A stretch of 64,000 nt of DNA from Casuarius casuarius (GCA_003342895.1 PTFA01000409.1:248001-312000), one strand, 5' to 3'; counted from the stretch's first letter, positions 39,325-51,449 are shown. Notes: generated by a model from the letters alone, not told the origin. Made by a program: numbers and translations.

Positions 39325-40815
39325 TTGTCTCTGTTCTACGTTCCAGGCTTTTAGCCTGTCCCTGAGGAGCATTTTAGAGAGGCTCCAGAAAACCTATAAT
39401 AATATGCAGCAAAAGTGAAGGAAACATTTTCAAAGTATGTAGAGAAGAAGGGTCAGATGTAAAAGTGATGCAAGTGGGGTAGCATCCATTCATTTTAATG
39501 TCTCTGTATCTGGACAATCCACTATTGGGTTGGATTGGCTTGAAATGAGTAATAGTGCGCAGAGCTGTGGGGTATTTAAAAGCCTCGATGAGTTGCTGTA
39601 TTATTGTTTCTGCTTCCAGTATGAGGTTAGCAATGCAAGCAATACTCATTTCATTTACAGAAACTGAGCTACAGATTTTAAACTCAAGTCCTCTTAGACA
39701 TTTTTTGGTAGATTCCTATTATTCAGTAACCATACAAATAAAATAGTAACACATATTTCTTTAATGCTTACTTTTCTTTCCCTGCGGACAGGGTATAAAT
39801 CCAGCTGGATTTATTTTCCTATTAGCAGGGATGAAAAGAAGTGTCTTTAAAGATTTTACATTTTCCATTCTTGTTGTCTACACTTCACTTGTTCCAGTGA
39901 GCATAGATAGGCCATACCTTCTGCATGGATGATCCCAAGGAAAAGTTACTATTGCGCTAGGTCATCTACTGCAAAAAAAGTTTTAATAATTTGTTCTTTT
40001 TTTAGAAGACCAAAAATTTCAGGTACATTTTTAGAAAAATCTTCATTTTTACTTTTTGTCTGTCTGCTTATCAATGTGCAGTGCGAGCTTTCAAGTATTA
40101 CTGAAAAATTAAGAGAGAAAAAAAATGGTGCACTAGCCAAGAATGAGGAATGTCTGCAAAAGCACCAGAACTGAACGATAGAGAAAATATCATGAGTGAA
40201 AGAATGGCTGGAAATTTGTTTCTCCAAAAGCTTTCCTGTGGTCACTGTATTAATGATGTGGCTTTTCTCTGTCTATTTGGACTGTACAGTAATAGTTGAT
40301 AATATAGAAGACAGCATTTTTGAAGGAGTGGAAATATGTTTTAAGAAATAGAAAATCTAACGTGGGGAAGCAATATTTGACTTTCAGGTCTTAGTTTTTG
40401 TGGTTGTTACGTATAAATTGTCTTTCCTGAAGTCAATTTGCTTAGCTAGAGACTGCAGAGTACCAACTATGAATATTCTTCACTGCTCCAGGCAAATATT
40501 TCCCCCCTCATAGTAGCATTGAATTAAATGGATGTGACATTAATATAGACACATTGATACAGATACATTTTTCATAATACACCCCGTTATCAAACAACAT
40601 GTTTTTGAACTCAGACCTAATGATCCATGTAAGACAGGAAGTGAATCATGATTCCCAGGATTCAAACTGAGCAACTCCCAGTTACTTGAGAGTTTGGGGC
40701 GGTTTGTTTGTTCTTTTTTTAATTTCACTTGAGCCCATGTTACATGAGAGCATGTAATGTAAAAGATACAGAGATGTGGTTTCTTTGTGCAGCTGAATTC
40801 CTTGGAACAATTCAA
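39325..40815. other. Non-coding DNA
   Basis: No gene. A 91-codon minus-strand frame at 39374-39649 has no splice donor and no known domain. It may just reflect low stop density in a constrained non-coding block. Confidence 0.5.
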
Positions 40816-40822
40816 GCCTCAC

Positions 40823-41033
40823 CTGCAAAACTGATAGTTCTTTAATGAGATTTCTTACGTCCAGCGTGGTTCGGCTAGTTGAAGAAGATGATACATTGTC
40901 ATTCTGCATTTGTGCCCATAGTAGAGTTGTTGCAGGGTCTAGTAATTGCCTATACTGCTGTGCTAAAAGACACTGTTGGTCCCGATAGACTAGGCATTGT
41001 GCAATCCTTTTGTAATAAACTACTAGTGCCACC
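40823..41033 (-). CDS. Candidate internal exon of unidentified minus-strand gene
   Basis: This is the best coding candidate in the window. On the minus strand, GCATCTTTTTAG (acceptor) precedes a 211-bp segment followed by GTGAGG (donor, with TTTTGCAG before it). One base completes an incoming codon, then 70 codons run open to a codon boundary. The peptide begins VALVVYYKRIAQCLVYRDQQ, continues LLAQQYRQLLDPATTLLWAQ, then a Ser-rich linker NVSSSSTSRTT and a closing helix DVRNLIKELSVLQ. Two amphipathic helical stretches around a serine-rich loop look like a real soluble protein. Retained CpGs and varied codon use support this. I do not recognise the family and cannot assign a function. The open frame continues past the donor into the presumed intron, so chance is not excluded. 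Confidence 0.45.
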
Positions 41034-41039
41034 CTAAAA

Positions 41040-41445
41040 AGATGCTTTCTGTCATTTAATTTGGTTTAACCTTAATGACTTAAAATGACAGAAATAACAG
41101 AAAGCTTTTTTTTTTTACTTAAGTCCATTTTTATTAGACCATTAATTACTAGTTCACACTAGGGGCTCTAGGAGAGAGGGTTAAGAAAAATGGTCATTTT
41201 AAAACCTACTGTGATCTTACAAGCACAGTGAAAGTAGACAGAAAAAGGTATTGGATTGTTTAATTCCAGACATCACCTACAGTCTCAGTCATAATTTGTC
41301 ACCCACTGACTATTCCCATAAAGCACATTTAAGACCCTGCGAGTCCTACCAAGGGCTTTCGTGCAGTAAATCTACCCTAATCATTGCTGTGATATCATGG
41401 AGTATTTTTCTGAGTGGGTGATTGAAGGGGTAATGGTGATAAAGA
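41040..41445. other. Non-coding DNA upstream of candidate exon
   Basis: No gene seen. GTCATTTAA and TTAAAATGAC near 41051-41090 can pair imperfectly, followed by a T run at 41107-41117. Confidence 0.5.
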
Positions 41446-41449
41446 GTCA

Positions 41450-41770
41450 ACATGAAAAGCAAGCAGCGAAAAAAGAGACTTCTCGACTGTAGAAGTATTT
41501 CTGCTCCCTCTGTTTAATGGATTTCTTCACACTTCCTTCATGCAAACAGATGGCCCTCAGCAGCGGCTCTTGGGTGTCGCATTCAGAGCGTGCAGCCGAG
41601 CCTTGCACAGATAGACAAATAAATTGCAAAATCTATAGCCACCCTGGCTTTTAAAATTTGGTAAGAAAGACTATACATTTCACAACTTACTAGATCCAAA
41701 GCGAAACTCACATTGTTGGTTTTTTTATCTTCTTTCCCTCTCGGTAACAAATTTCTTCTACGCAACTCCC
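41450..41770. promoter_or_regulatory. Candidate conserved non-coding element
   Basis: A repeat-free block with retained CpGs (GCAGCGAA, TCTCGACT, GTGTCGCATTC, GAGCGTGCAGCCGAGCC) and AAATAAATTGCAAAATC. A minus-strand piece at 41691-41757 has a GTAAGT donor but a poor acceptor, and its phase does not fit the exon at 40823-41033. I therefore favour a non-coding reading. Confidence 0.22.
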
Positions 41771-41774
41771 AGCA

Positions 41775-42365
41775 GCTTCATGAAGATTCTTTGTTATATA
41801 AATAATGTGATAAACACTTTTCTGCTATAAATACTTCTGTGTGGGTATAATAGTTCTTGTGTGCAATCCCATTTTCTGAATGTTTCTAATGCCTCATTAG
41901 CTAAACCTTCAAGTTTTTAACTCCATTTTCAGGTGAAATGCTTATGCCCGCATATTCATTTTTAACAGTTGCCAAGTGAAAGAATATTTATTTGTGATTC
42001 CTTAATAGCATATATTTTGCTGTATTATTATTGGTAATAAAAAGATCTAGTGTTCTTGTTCATTGACTTAAGGGGTCACCGTGTTTTTTTTTTTTCAAAT
42101 CCCCCCCGCTTTGCTTCTGGATTTTTTTTAATGTCTGCCTATGAAGCAAAGGAAATGGCCACACATAAAGTGAGATGCTGGGCAGGATGTCTTGGTGCAT
42201 CTAGATGTTTTAAAGTCAGGTGTGTGCACAGCGTTTGTGCCTCTCATGCTCATGTTTAACCAGTTGCATGTAAGTGTTAAGAAAAATGTCAGAATTTTTG
42301 GCCTTCTAAAGTCGGTCTAGGACCTCTTCATGTCTCCTACATGAATATTTTAGGCTTTGGTCTTT
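41775..42365. other. Non-coding AT-rich DNA
   Basis: No gene or named repeat was seen. Confidence 0.6.
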
Positions 42366-42369
42366 TGTT

Positions 42370-43150
42370 ACAGGATATTATTTCACAGAGTTAGAAGGAA
42401 CATTAAAACATCTTTGATATTTCAACAGGATGAGCTATTCATTTTTCTGTTACAGTCCATAATTTTATCTACCTGTTCAGTATTTTTTCAGGGTCTGAAC
42501 TGCCTTTTTTTTCATTGACTCCTTTAAGATAGGCACTCCTCCTCTGAACTTCCTGCACTTCACCGTATGGCTTCTTCCAGACCGTTGACCTAAAGTTTAA
42601 CAGAAATTGCTTCCTTTAGTTTTCCCCAAGTATTCTAGGATGAACTTCATCTGGCCCATTGAGATGAAAACACCTAAACATCCCTAAGCACTGTCTCACC
42701 TGTCTTTTTTCCTGCCCTGAGCTAAGATCTTTCCTCTTGATTTATCAGTTTTGCGGGTTACCTCCCAGTAGTCGACCTTTTAGGAAAGAAGGATGAGAAA
42801 AGTAATTCAACATTTTGGCCTTGTTACTTCTGCTGATATTTTCGCTTCATATTCTGTTTCTCCTCCTACAGATTTACTAAAGATTTCGCCTCAATCTCAA
42901 AGTTTTCTTTCAATTGTATGCCTTTTTTTTTTCTTGATTAATCTAAATTTTGTCCACATCATAAGCTCATCTTATTCTTTTATAATCATCCCTGGGAGTC
43001 TGATCTAGTTTATGTTTTCTAATTGCCTCTGCCTTACATTTGAGGACACTGAAGAGATTATTTCAGCAAATTATTCTCATACTACACTTCCTGCTTTTCC
43101 TCTGCTTTACAGAGTAGTAGGAGCTATTTTGTGCCTTCTGATTTATGGAT
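42370..43150 (-). mobile_element. Ancient CR1-related LINE remnant, minus orientation
   Basis: The first part (about 42385-42640) resembles a degraded CR1-type 3' UTR (CACAGAGTTAGAAGGAAC). The second part (about 42640-43150) resembles, in reverse complement, the ORF2 linker between endonuclease and reverse transcriptase of old CR1/L3-type elements. Landmarks on the + strand are ATGAACTTCATCTGGCCCATT, the segment around 42780-42870 (CAACATTTTGGCCTTGTTAC) and ATCTAAATTTTGTCC. Frames are broken throughout. Age and exact subfamily cannot be settled by eye. The 3' UTR lying directly beside an internal ORF2 part implies deletion or two nested copies. Confidence 0.6.
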
Positions 43151-43159
43151 CGCTGGGAA

Positions 43160-46100
43160 GGGGCTACTTTATAGCTTCTTCAGGATCATGCTTGACTGAG
43201 TGATGACAACCAGTGCAAAGTTAGGTAACAGACAGCTACTTAACAAGTCTGAACAAGTTCAAAATACTGTTTTTTCAGAGCTGGTATAATAAGGACTTCC
43301 ATGCAAGCAAAGCAGCATAACAAACTATGAATTCTTTGAGGCAGGGTCAGATTTTACACTGCAAAATTGCTAATACTTTTCCAAAGGCAGATGAAAATAA
43401 AGGATGACATTTGACAACTCATGAAGTAATGCTGTTAGATTTAAATATCCATTGTGGTAGATATGTAGCAAGAATCACAACTCACAGAATGTAAGAATTC
43501 TGAAATGTGCATGACATTTTCTTTCACTTAATGCACATGAAAGGAGTAACAGCTGCATTTAAAGCAAAAATGAAAAAGAATCTAAATAGGAAATCTTTTT
43601 CAGCCTTGAGGCCTGCAGAAATCTCAACCTAGGATCAGGAAGATCTCATATATGTGAATATATAAAAAGGGTGTACAAATATATATAAAAATATGTAAAT
43701 ATGTGTGTTTTTGTGTATATATATATATATATATATCTGTATTACATGTAAATAGATGTTCAAAGACAAAAAGAAAAAAGTCTGGAGATGCCAGACTTGC
43801 AGCTGCCACCCACCATACCTGATTAATGATATTTCTTTAACGTTGAGTTGATTTCTTATGTGTGTGTTGGATGTTCAGTACACTCCTGTGGAGCTGGGAA
43901 GCTTTAGGAGGGGTTAAATTCCATTTTTTGGAGCAGCGAAAAGGCAAATGGGTGATTTAAACCAGTGCTACACAGCAGCCTGGTTCGCAAACCTGCATGC
44001 TGTACCCTCTTTGCAATTAAAATAAGGAATTCCATAAAATGAAGAATCCAATGACAGCCTAACCCACTGGTCTGCAGCCATTCAGACTCCCAGGGACATT
44101 AATGGAGGTTTGCAGTGCGCCAAGAGTATCATATCAGGTTGATAATGATGTGCAAGAGGGCACTCTTTTCTCATCAGTGAACCACATGTTTTTTGAATTT
44201 GTTTCCTGCAAAACTTTCTATGTGTAGAGATTTGCTAGATGAATCAAATCTCAGAATTTTGCTTTGTTGCGAGAAAGGTTGTTACCAAGGCTTATAACCA
44301 TATATATGTACAAGTTGAGTACTGTCTGAGCTGGGAAGAACAAAAAATCAAAGGTGTTTGAACTATGGATCACAAATTACAAATGTTCATGTTTAATACA
44401 AAAAAAAGGTATAGTGACAATTTGAGACTACCTTGTAAAGCAGTATATGTGTTGACACAAAGAATTGAAAGTCAATTTTTCTATGTTGCTCCGTTTCTTT
44501 CTTTTCTTTTTTTTTTCTTTTGTGTAGAAAGCATAAGAGAGATTGTATGATGCTCATTGTTGTAATATCTGGGACTGTAAGCTGCTCCCTGAAATGCAAT
44601 TTTTGCTTCATTGTTACTGGAGAGGAGACTTTCAATGCTGACAATCAACTTCATCAAAAGTGTCTTTTAGAATATGCATGAGGCTTTGGTTAGGTATTTT
44701 GCTTTGCTGCTGAAAGTTATAAAAGGGGTCCATGTTGATAGATACCCTAGACCGTGGTTATACATGCTTTATTCGCCTGCCACTGAGGTCTAAAGAAAGA
44801 TTCGTCATAAGTTCACTAAGCTGCTTTAAGCTTTACAGTGTTCTAAGACACGGATGCCAACAGGTATGTCATCATTTTAACCATTCTTATTCCCCACTGA
44901 ATTACTGTGAAGTGCTCAGTGGAAATGATGGTTTTGTTTGTTTGTGGAAAAAGAGTTGAGCTGTGTTTCCATGAGGGAGAGAACAAAATCCGGTTTATAT
45001 ATACAGATAAAAGGAAAAGGTAATGCAAGCCTCGTACCCAGAATACTGCAGCCCCGATGTCTGTTAAAACATTTATATTTGTGCGTTTCTAACCTTTACA
45101 AGGGAGAGGAGAATCACAGTTCAAGGTTACTGCCATCATTCAAAAGCCTAGCACGGAAAAATCTATTCCATTTTCAATAATCTTGGTATTTTCTTCCTGA
45201 TTTAGAAAATCCAGTGTCCAGAAGTGTCACTTTTTTGTGACAATAGGTAAAGACGACGGTTGATTGCAGGAGACAAGTGCTAAATGAGCCTTGAAGCCCT
45301 TTGACAGCATATTATCAGGGTTTGTCTGTCATTCAGCTGAAGGTAAGAAAGCATTAAAGCAAGTTGTGCCTTTCTGACCAAAAAATACGCAGAGTATTAT
45401 TCATGCTAGAATTTATCATATCATAAAATAAATGCACTTTTATTATATTTACTTCTGTTTACTAGACGATTTCTTCAGTTCGAAAGTCATTGTGCCGGAG
45501 CCTGTACAAATGCATAAGAGAACGAAGGTCTGTGCTCATGTAAAATGGTCCATACTTAAGATGCACTTCAATTCATCCTCTTCCCTTTCCTTCCTAATCA
45601 CCACAGTTTCCCTCTGTCCTCTGCTCAGTCTGGTTATGTTGTGAAGTTACTGTTGTTATGGGAGTGAAGGAAGACTTCAGAAGGCCGATGAGAGCTGTGT
45701 GGTGGGAACAGGTGGCACAAAACTTTTGTTGTGGCAAAACAGACTAAACCAAATCTCTGTTTATGAAGCCACAGAGCTAGTTTCTGTCCATTAGTCTTAA
45801 ATATTTTTGACCATTTTTCATAGAAATGGCCTAGTTAATCAGACCAGAGAAAACGCGGCGTCACTAATCTTAAATTACCTGTTGACTGTGTAGTTGGTCC
45901 CAGTATTCGTTTTTAATGGCACCACACAACCTTACATGCACATGCATGTACACACACACAGAAGAGAAAATAGACTTTTTTCCTGAGAAAAGAGACAAAG
46001 AAAATGCCATTTTATACAAATTCCCACATTTGGAAAGAGAGAGAGAATATAAGTTTTCAAAGGGGTCAGTCTGTGCACCTTAATTGCTCTGTACTAAATC

Positions 46101-46200
46101 TGGTAAGTGAAGGCCTGCCAGTCCACAATGAAAATCAGAATATATATGTGATTTTCAAATTAGCTTTCCAGTAAATATGTTAATCATTTTTCTTTTGTAT
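43160..46200. other. Non-coding DNA with TA microsatellite
   Basis: No gene. The (TA)n run at 43716-43736 sits in a longer AT/TG-rich tract from 43645. The rest is AT-rich, with short frames lacking paired splice sites. Confidence 0.6.
43716..43736. repeat. (TA)n microsatellite
   Basis: About ten TA units inside a wider AT- and TG-rich tract. Confidence 0.9.
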
Positions 46201-46209
46201 AGTTTTTTT

Positions 46210-46810
46210 TTCTAATAGAGTCACGAAAAAGTAGGGCTGGAAATCATCTCAAGATGTTACCAAGCTCATTCCTTTCTTCAAAGGCAGGATCATTAATACG
46301 TGTGTCCTTAAGGACAGATTTCTTTAGCCTGTCCTTCAGTATCTGCAGTGAGGGAGATTCCAATTATTAGGTTATTTATTTCATTGCTCTTTACCTTTGC
46401 TAGTAAAAGTTGCTTTTTCTTCTTAGTGTCTCGCCTCTATCTTTTTCATTCCAGATTACCTGTCTTTTTCTAGCTATGTGGACACGCATGATTTTCTCCT
46501 TCCTCCATGAAACACAATTGAAGATTGCTAATATCTTGTCAGTCTCTTCTTCCTCAGATTAAATTTCCCACTTTCTTCAGTCATTCCTCTTGAGTCGTGT
46601 TTTCTAGACCTCTGTTCATTATCGTTGCCGTTCTCTGGACTTTGTTGAGATATTCTACAGTCATTCAGCTGAGACCTTATGCTTGCTGAGTGGAGCAGAA
46701 GCACTGTTTCATGCGTGCTTAATATTAGTCTTTATACCTCCTGCATGATGCCTGCCTTTCCTCAGCAATGACATTATTGTCTCCTGTTCTCTTCTAACTC
46801 TGACTCACAA
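46210..46810 (-). mobile_element. Old CR1 LINE 3' region, minus orientation
   Basis: Ordered CR1 3' phrases are recognisable despite heavy decay. They are GTAGGGCTGGAAATCATCTC at the 3' terminus, then the pyrimidine-rich 3' UTR, then CGTTGCCGTTCTCTGGACTT (46622-46642), CAGCTGAGACCTTATGCTTG (46666-46690) and CCTGCATGATGCCTGCCTTT (46739-46760). The last three correspond to the end of ORF2 and its flank. No open frame survives. It looks older than the copy at 19440. Confidence 0.8.
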
Positions 46811-46819
46811 TAAATCCAC

Positions 46820-49035
46820 AAAGACGTAAAAGCTTATGAAAGGAAGCACAAAGAAACCTATATATGTTCTATGTCCTAATTTTTCTTGTTTTATTTTTCA
46901 GCAAAGGCACGTTGCAATTGACACATAGAAATATTCTTATTATCCAAAGATACTTTCCCGAGAACGGCTTTCAGATATCTGTGCCACATTCTGCACTTGT
47001 AAAGCCAATTATTTTTGTTGAATATCTTTAAAGGGAAATCAAGTCTCATTTTTGAGTTTGACCGTGTAGCATTTCTCATACTCCTTGTCTTGCTTCACTG
47101 CCTGATGTAACTTGGATGTGCTCAAAACTGCAGTTAAAAAGGATTTTTTTTCACCCTAGCACAGTGTCAAATGGAATTTCTTCCTGAATTAACCACTGAT
47201 GGAACTTTTTCAGTGTATTGAGTCATTGCTGTAAGTCTTTGCAAAATGCTTGGCGCAAGCTTTGGCCTGCTGTGCCCTCCATCAGCATCATTATATTAAT
47301 AGATGATTAATCAAACTTGGAAAAAGTGGCAAAGGCTTGTTGAGTGTAATATATTGGAAGTGTGGCTATTCCTGCAAATACCTTGGAAGCCCTAAGTGGA
47401 GTCTGCCTCTGTTCTGTTACTAGAAACTGCCAAACTGGTGATTTGCTACCTGTTACCAGCTCTTGTATATCTGGGCAAAGTTAATGAACTCGAGAGTTTA
47501 GAATCTGACCATGCCAGTGTAATATCTTGATGTTCTTAATATTGTGGTGAGACCAAGAAATGACTACAAGACAGTTAGCCACTTCAGTCTTACAAAGCAG
47601 TGATTTGGGGGTGGGGGAGTTGAATTTCCAGGGAGAAAGGAAATGCAATGGTCTCAACTCTGAGAACAAAGAGAATTAAAAATTTATCTCACAGATAATT
47701 GGTATATCGACAACCCAAGTTGACTGTTGACTGACAGTAAAGTCTAGTGTCTTTGAATTCTATTGATTGTTAAATGTTGTTTGTGTTGCAGTAGCATCTG
47801 AGAACTTTGAAAGTCTTGTTTTAGTCTCCAACAAGAAAGGTTAAATTCATATTTACGTGAATTTTCAACCATTATGGATTATGTAGGAATCAGTCTGGAG
47901 TTTCAAAAGGACCCATATTCCTTCCCAAAAAGATTTCTTATCTTCAAAACTTGCTGAAATCAGGTCTGGACAATCTTAGTGAGGCTTGGTTTAAACTCTA
48001 TGACCTCTATTTAGTGGAGCATTTCCCTGAATTCCCTGTGTACAAAATAAATCATATTTAATCAGATTCCTAATTTTATTTTTCTCCTCTGTCCATTGGT
48101 GGACAGTCTTCACTTAGACACTTTTTAGTCATCTACAGGTTGTTCTGCGAGGAAGTATCTATTCATGATTCTTGATACCATTGAGCATCTCTAATCTGTT
48201 CATTATAGAGTCATTATAGAATCGAACAAATGCTATGATAAAATTATTTTCTTGAAAAAAAAAGAACTCGTCGTTATTTCACTAACAACTTTCACAGCTA
48301 ATTGCTAAATGTGAAGAAATTCCAATGAGTGAAGAATCTTTCTCTCATTGTCTGTTCCTATTAGAACAGTTAATACTTTAGAAGTATCATTATGCACTGA
48401 TTTTCAAATAGCTGTGTATTAAACACTGACAACATAAAAATAGCAACTCATCATTAATGATCTTAAAGTACTAAGAATAAATTAATAAATGAATTATGTT
48501 TGACTATAAAAAAGCTATATTTATTCCTATGAAATTAAACAGGCCAGGGAACGTGCAATTAGAAAGCAAGAGCCAGTTCTATTTAATACTAGATTACCTA
48601 CATGCTTACTGTAGTTGGTAAGTAGGTAGGTAGGTAGGTAGTTATTTTTCTTTTTTACAGCCTACTTGCAAAGTCCAGCCTTGTCATTACCACTGGTTGT
48701 TACAGGTTAGGTTTAGATACTTGTTCAGAAGCTGTTTTTAAATTCTTTCAGCAAATGAATTAATGTAAGAACTGTCATAAAGTATAATTTTCAGGTAAGT
48801 TCGGGCTTGGTATGGTTTGTAGTTTCAGCGTTTCAGCTTAGACATTCAGTCTAAGTTACCCTATGCCAAACCGCAGAACCTGTCAGAGAAAACATTCACG
48901 CCAAAGTGCTTGAAGAGGCACTGTGCGGCACACTATTTCTAGACATTCAAAGGGATGATAAAAGGTACATTGGTTTAACTTGTAAATGTCAAGAATAGAA
49001 ATGTCACAGTACAACAGTCCTGATTTGATGTACTT
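46820..49035. other. Non-coding DNA with TAGG microsatellite
   Basis: No gene. A (TAGG)n tract lies at 48623-48641. Other sequence is AT-rich and unmatched. Confidence 0.6.
48623..48641. repeat. (TAGG)n microsatellite
   Basis: About five tetranucleotide units. Confidence 0.9.
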
Positions 49036-49039
49036 GTGC

Positions 49040-49400
49040 GTGTGCAGTGCAGAGAGAATAAATACTCAAGCCTCTGATGCAGACAGACCAATTTCATCCC
49101 AGACCCATGAGTGCATGACTCACTGGTCTTAGCTGGCTCTTTTGCATCAATCGGTGCTCGTGTTTAAAGTGAATAGTGCAATTGAGAGGGTCTTCGGTTA
49201 ACTGAAGTCCCACTGCTTTTCCTTTATGCCTCATCCTTCCAGGGGCAAAATTACCTGACCTGACAGAGAGGAAAATTTGCAGTTAAACTGCTCAGTGTTG
49301 TACACTGAACAGAACCCGATGCATTGCTGTAATGGCGTGACACTGAGAAATGCAGTTTTAGGGGGAAAAAACGCTTTATTTGAGGCACAATTATTTTGTA
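49040..49400. promoter_or_regulatory. Candidate conserved non-coding element
   Basis: A repeat-free block with TTTTGCATCAATCGGTGCTCG, a short TCAGTG/CACTGA hairpin near 49291-49307, and several retained CpGs. No frame is protein-like. Function inferred only. Confidence 0.22.
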
Positions 49401-49404
49401 TGTC

Positions 49405-50575
49405 CTTACACATCCTAAACTCTCGTTAATCAATATGAATGCTGTTATACCATTCTATTCTATAAAGTCAGAAATAGAACTCAGCACCTGCCAATTTTAC
49501 AGTAATGATGGCTCACCCATGTGGATCTACTTCTGTTATGATTTCAGCTAAAGTAGCAATGAAAGGTCGAAACAGGATATATCAGAAAGTCCTCCCAATT
49601 TTCAACTTTCTTTGCTCCTGCCCTTACTGATTCACTGCCAAGGTAATATTGGAGGAGAGGCCACATTTCTTCTTCTTACAGCAAATGTCAGAAGGAGGTC
49701 ATACAGGAGAGCAACCAGGTGAGATCCCTGACAGTCTGGTTATTAAAGATTAATCAATGGAGTAAGAGTTTGATGGAGTTTAGTGAGTTTTCTATATTCC
49801 ATATTATTTTGTACTGATGTCTAGTGTGACTTTTACAAATACTGCTTTCTTCTGTGTGTAAGTGGTCAGTGAACTTGTTACTAGTATTTTAACCTTGATT
49901 TTATTACAATTTGAACAACTTCTGTGAATGATACTTGGTACCACCATTGAACTCAAGCAGTATGAAAAAGTGAAAAAGTTTCATTGAGGGATTCAATATT
50001 TGAAAGGAGATCTGAGCTGGCTGGACACATGACCCATGATTACAGCTAATTTCCAGTTTTGTTGGCTATAGGAAAACAGACTTTTCAGGAAGTGCTCCTG
50101 GTGGGAGTAGGTGAGATGGAAATACTCTTTCATGTCCTGGACTCTTTGTCTTGTGTTGTTTTATTTGTAACAGGGACAGAATCCTTCAGAAAATAGAAAA
50201 CAATACCTAATCTCAGGTTCAAAATTTGTCAGAACAACAAGATCAAACAAGTCATGATGTATAATTTCAAGAATGAATTTATAAATTTTTGTTAACAATA
50301 GCAAAACTGTTATTTCTGAGCTTCTTGCGGACGAATGTGTGATTTCTAAAATGCAATTTATTTTTTACATTTGCGATTTCTGGTTTCCATCCAGAAGGTA
50401 TTCTTTTTCTCATCCTTATCCTTATCCCTCTCTTTATCAGCTGATAAAGGAGGTCCCTTCTTGAAACTGAACTATGTTATGCTTAATACTGTCAACATTC
50501 TCCGTTACTCTCTCCTTCTTCCTTTATGGAGGTGTGGAGAGATTTATCTAATAACTGCAATGTGTTTCAAGACGA
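49405..50575. other. Non-coding DNA with GATA/E-box palindrome
   Basis: No gene. The notable site is the 18-bp palindrome at 50432-50449, listed separately. Confidence 0.55.
50432..50449. promoter_or_regulatory. GATA/E-box/GATA palindrome
   Basis: CTTTATCAGCTGATAAAG is a perfect 18-bp palindrome. It places the E-box CAGCTG between two opposed GATA motifs (TTATC and GATAA). GATA factors and bHLH proteins are known to co-occupy composite sites of this general type, although the usual spacing is longer. Function here is untested. Confidence 0.4.
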
Positions 50576-50579
50576 AAGA

Positions 50580-51440
50580 TGTCTCAGACACATAGGATAA
50601 CTAAGGCTGGAAGGGAAATCAGCAGGTCTCTAGTCCAACCTCCCATTCACAGCAGGGTCAGCTGTGGGTTGATCTCCCTCCCCCGTCATTCCTAGCTCTC
50701 CCCACCGGACTGGCCAGCCTGTTGGGCAAGCCCCACTCGGTCTGGTGAATCCTTGCCCCTCAGCCCCAGAGCCCCACAATCATTCCAGGTATGCTCCAGG
50801 TCTCCCCGGCAGCCTCGTTGGTGCCCACATGGATGAGCAGCAGGGGGTAAATCACCTGAGGACTGGAGAAGCCTCAGCAGTCCCATAATGTCCTGGACCC
50901 GAGTTCCTGGCAAGCTGCAAACCTCCCCAGCCAGCAGGTCAGCTCAGCAGAGGTGGGCATCCATCCCCACTGAAGGGAGTCTCTAAGTACCATCACCATC
51001 TGCTTCCTTGTGGTGCTGATGTGTGGTTCAGGCTTGGCTGGCTGTGGTGCCAGAAGTCAGGTACTTCCAGCCCTCCCATCAGCGCAGTCTTGCCCCACCA
51101 TCAGCTACACTCTCTGGGTGCTCCTCCATCTGTGCAGTGAGGCATTCAGGTCCTCAGCTGTGCAAGGTCTCAGTGAAGAGCCTGTCAATCTCTTCTTCGT
51201 CTTCCCAGACATTGCACAGACTGCTTACTTTCTGCATCAGTGCTTTGACTTAACTTTGGCCACACGGCTCCTCCACGAGCACACCCCTCCTGCAGGTGTG
51301 GAGAGCATCTGCCCCAGCCCAGCCTCAGCCAGGGGCACCAGGCCATCCTCCACTGGGAACTCAGTCTGCATAAAGGCCTCTGATGTGTGCTGTCACACAC
51401 TCCTGCCCCTCTCGCAACAAATGGGGCATCAGCTCATTGT
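50580..51440 (-). mobile_element. CR1-like element, ORF1 joined to 3' end
   Basis: This is a GC-rich minus-orientation element. Read on the minus strand it starts near 51440 with ORF1-like text (an acidic EDEEEIDRLFTETL segment near 51180-51230). It continues through an SGNH-esterase-like region (LPGTRVQDIMGLLRLL, then IHVGTNEAAG in another frame, 50790-50920). It ends at 50580-50680 with a CR1-type 3' terminus (GGTTGGACTAGAGACC). All of ORF2 is missing. Either a deletion removed it or two fragments inserted side by side. Confidence 0.7.
50692..51230 (-). pseudogene. CR1 ORF1 esterase-domain pseudogene
   Basis: A degraded copy of the CR1 ORF1 protein, whose esterase-like (SGNH/GDSL hydrolase) domain is established for CR1 elements. 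The remaining order is the acidic helix EEEIDRLFTETL, then a VMVLRDSLQ segment matching the position of the GDSL-type block (VVIGDSLL in intact copies as I recall). Next is LPGTRVQDIM, then LLIHVGTNEAAG, matching the HVGTND block. Several frameshifts lie between them, and the GDS Gly is replaced, so it is inactive. Confidence 0.7.
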
Positions 51441-51449
51441 CTAAATTAC

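Noticed and set aside
39374..39649. 91-codon minus-strand frame with protein-like start
   Set aside because: No donor near its end and no similarity I recognise. It is probably an open stretch within constrained non-coding DNA.
41691..41757. Possible 67-bp minus-strand exon upstream of 40823-41033
   Set aside because: The acceptor lacks a pyrimidine tract, and the outgoing phase (codon boundary) does not fit the next candidate, which needs two leading bases.
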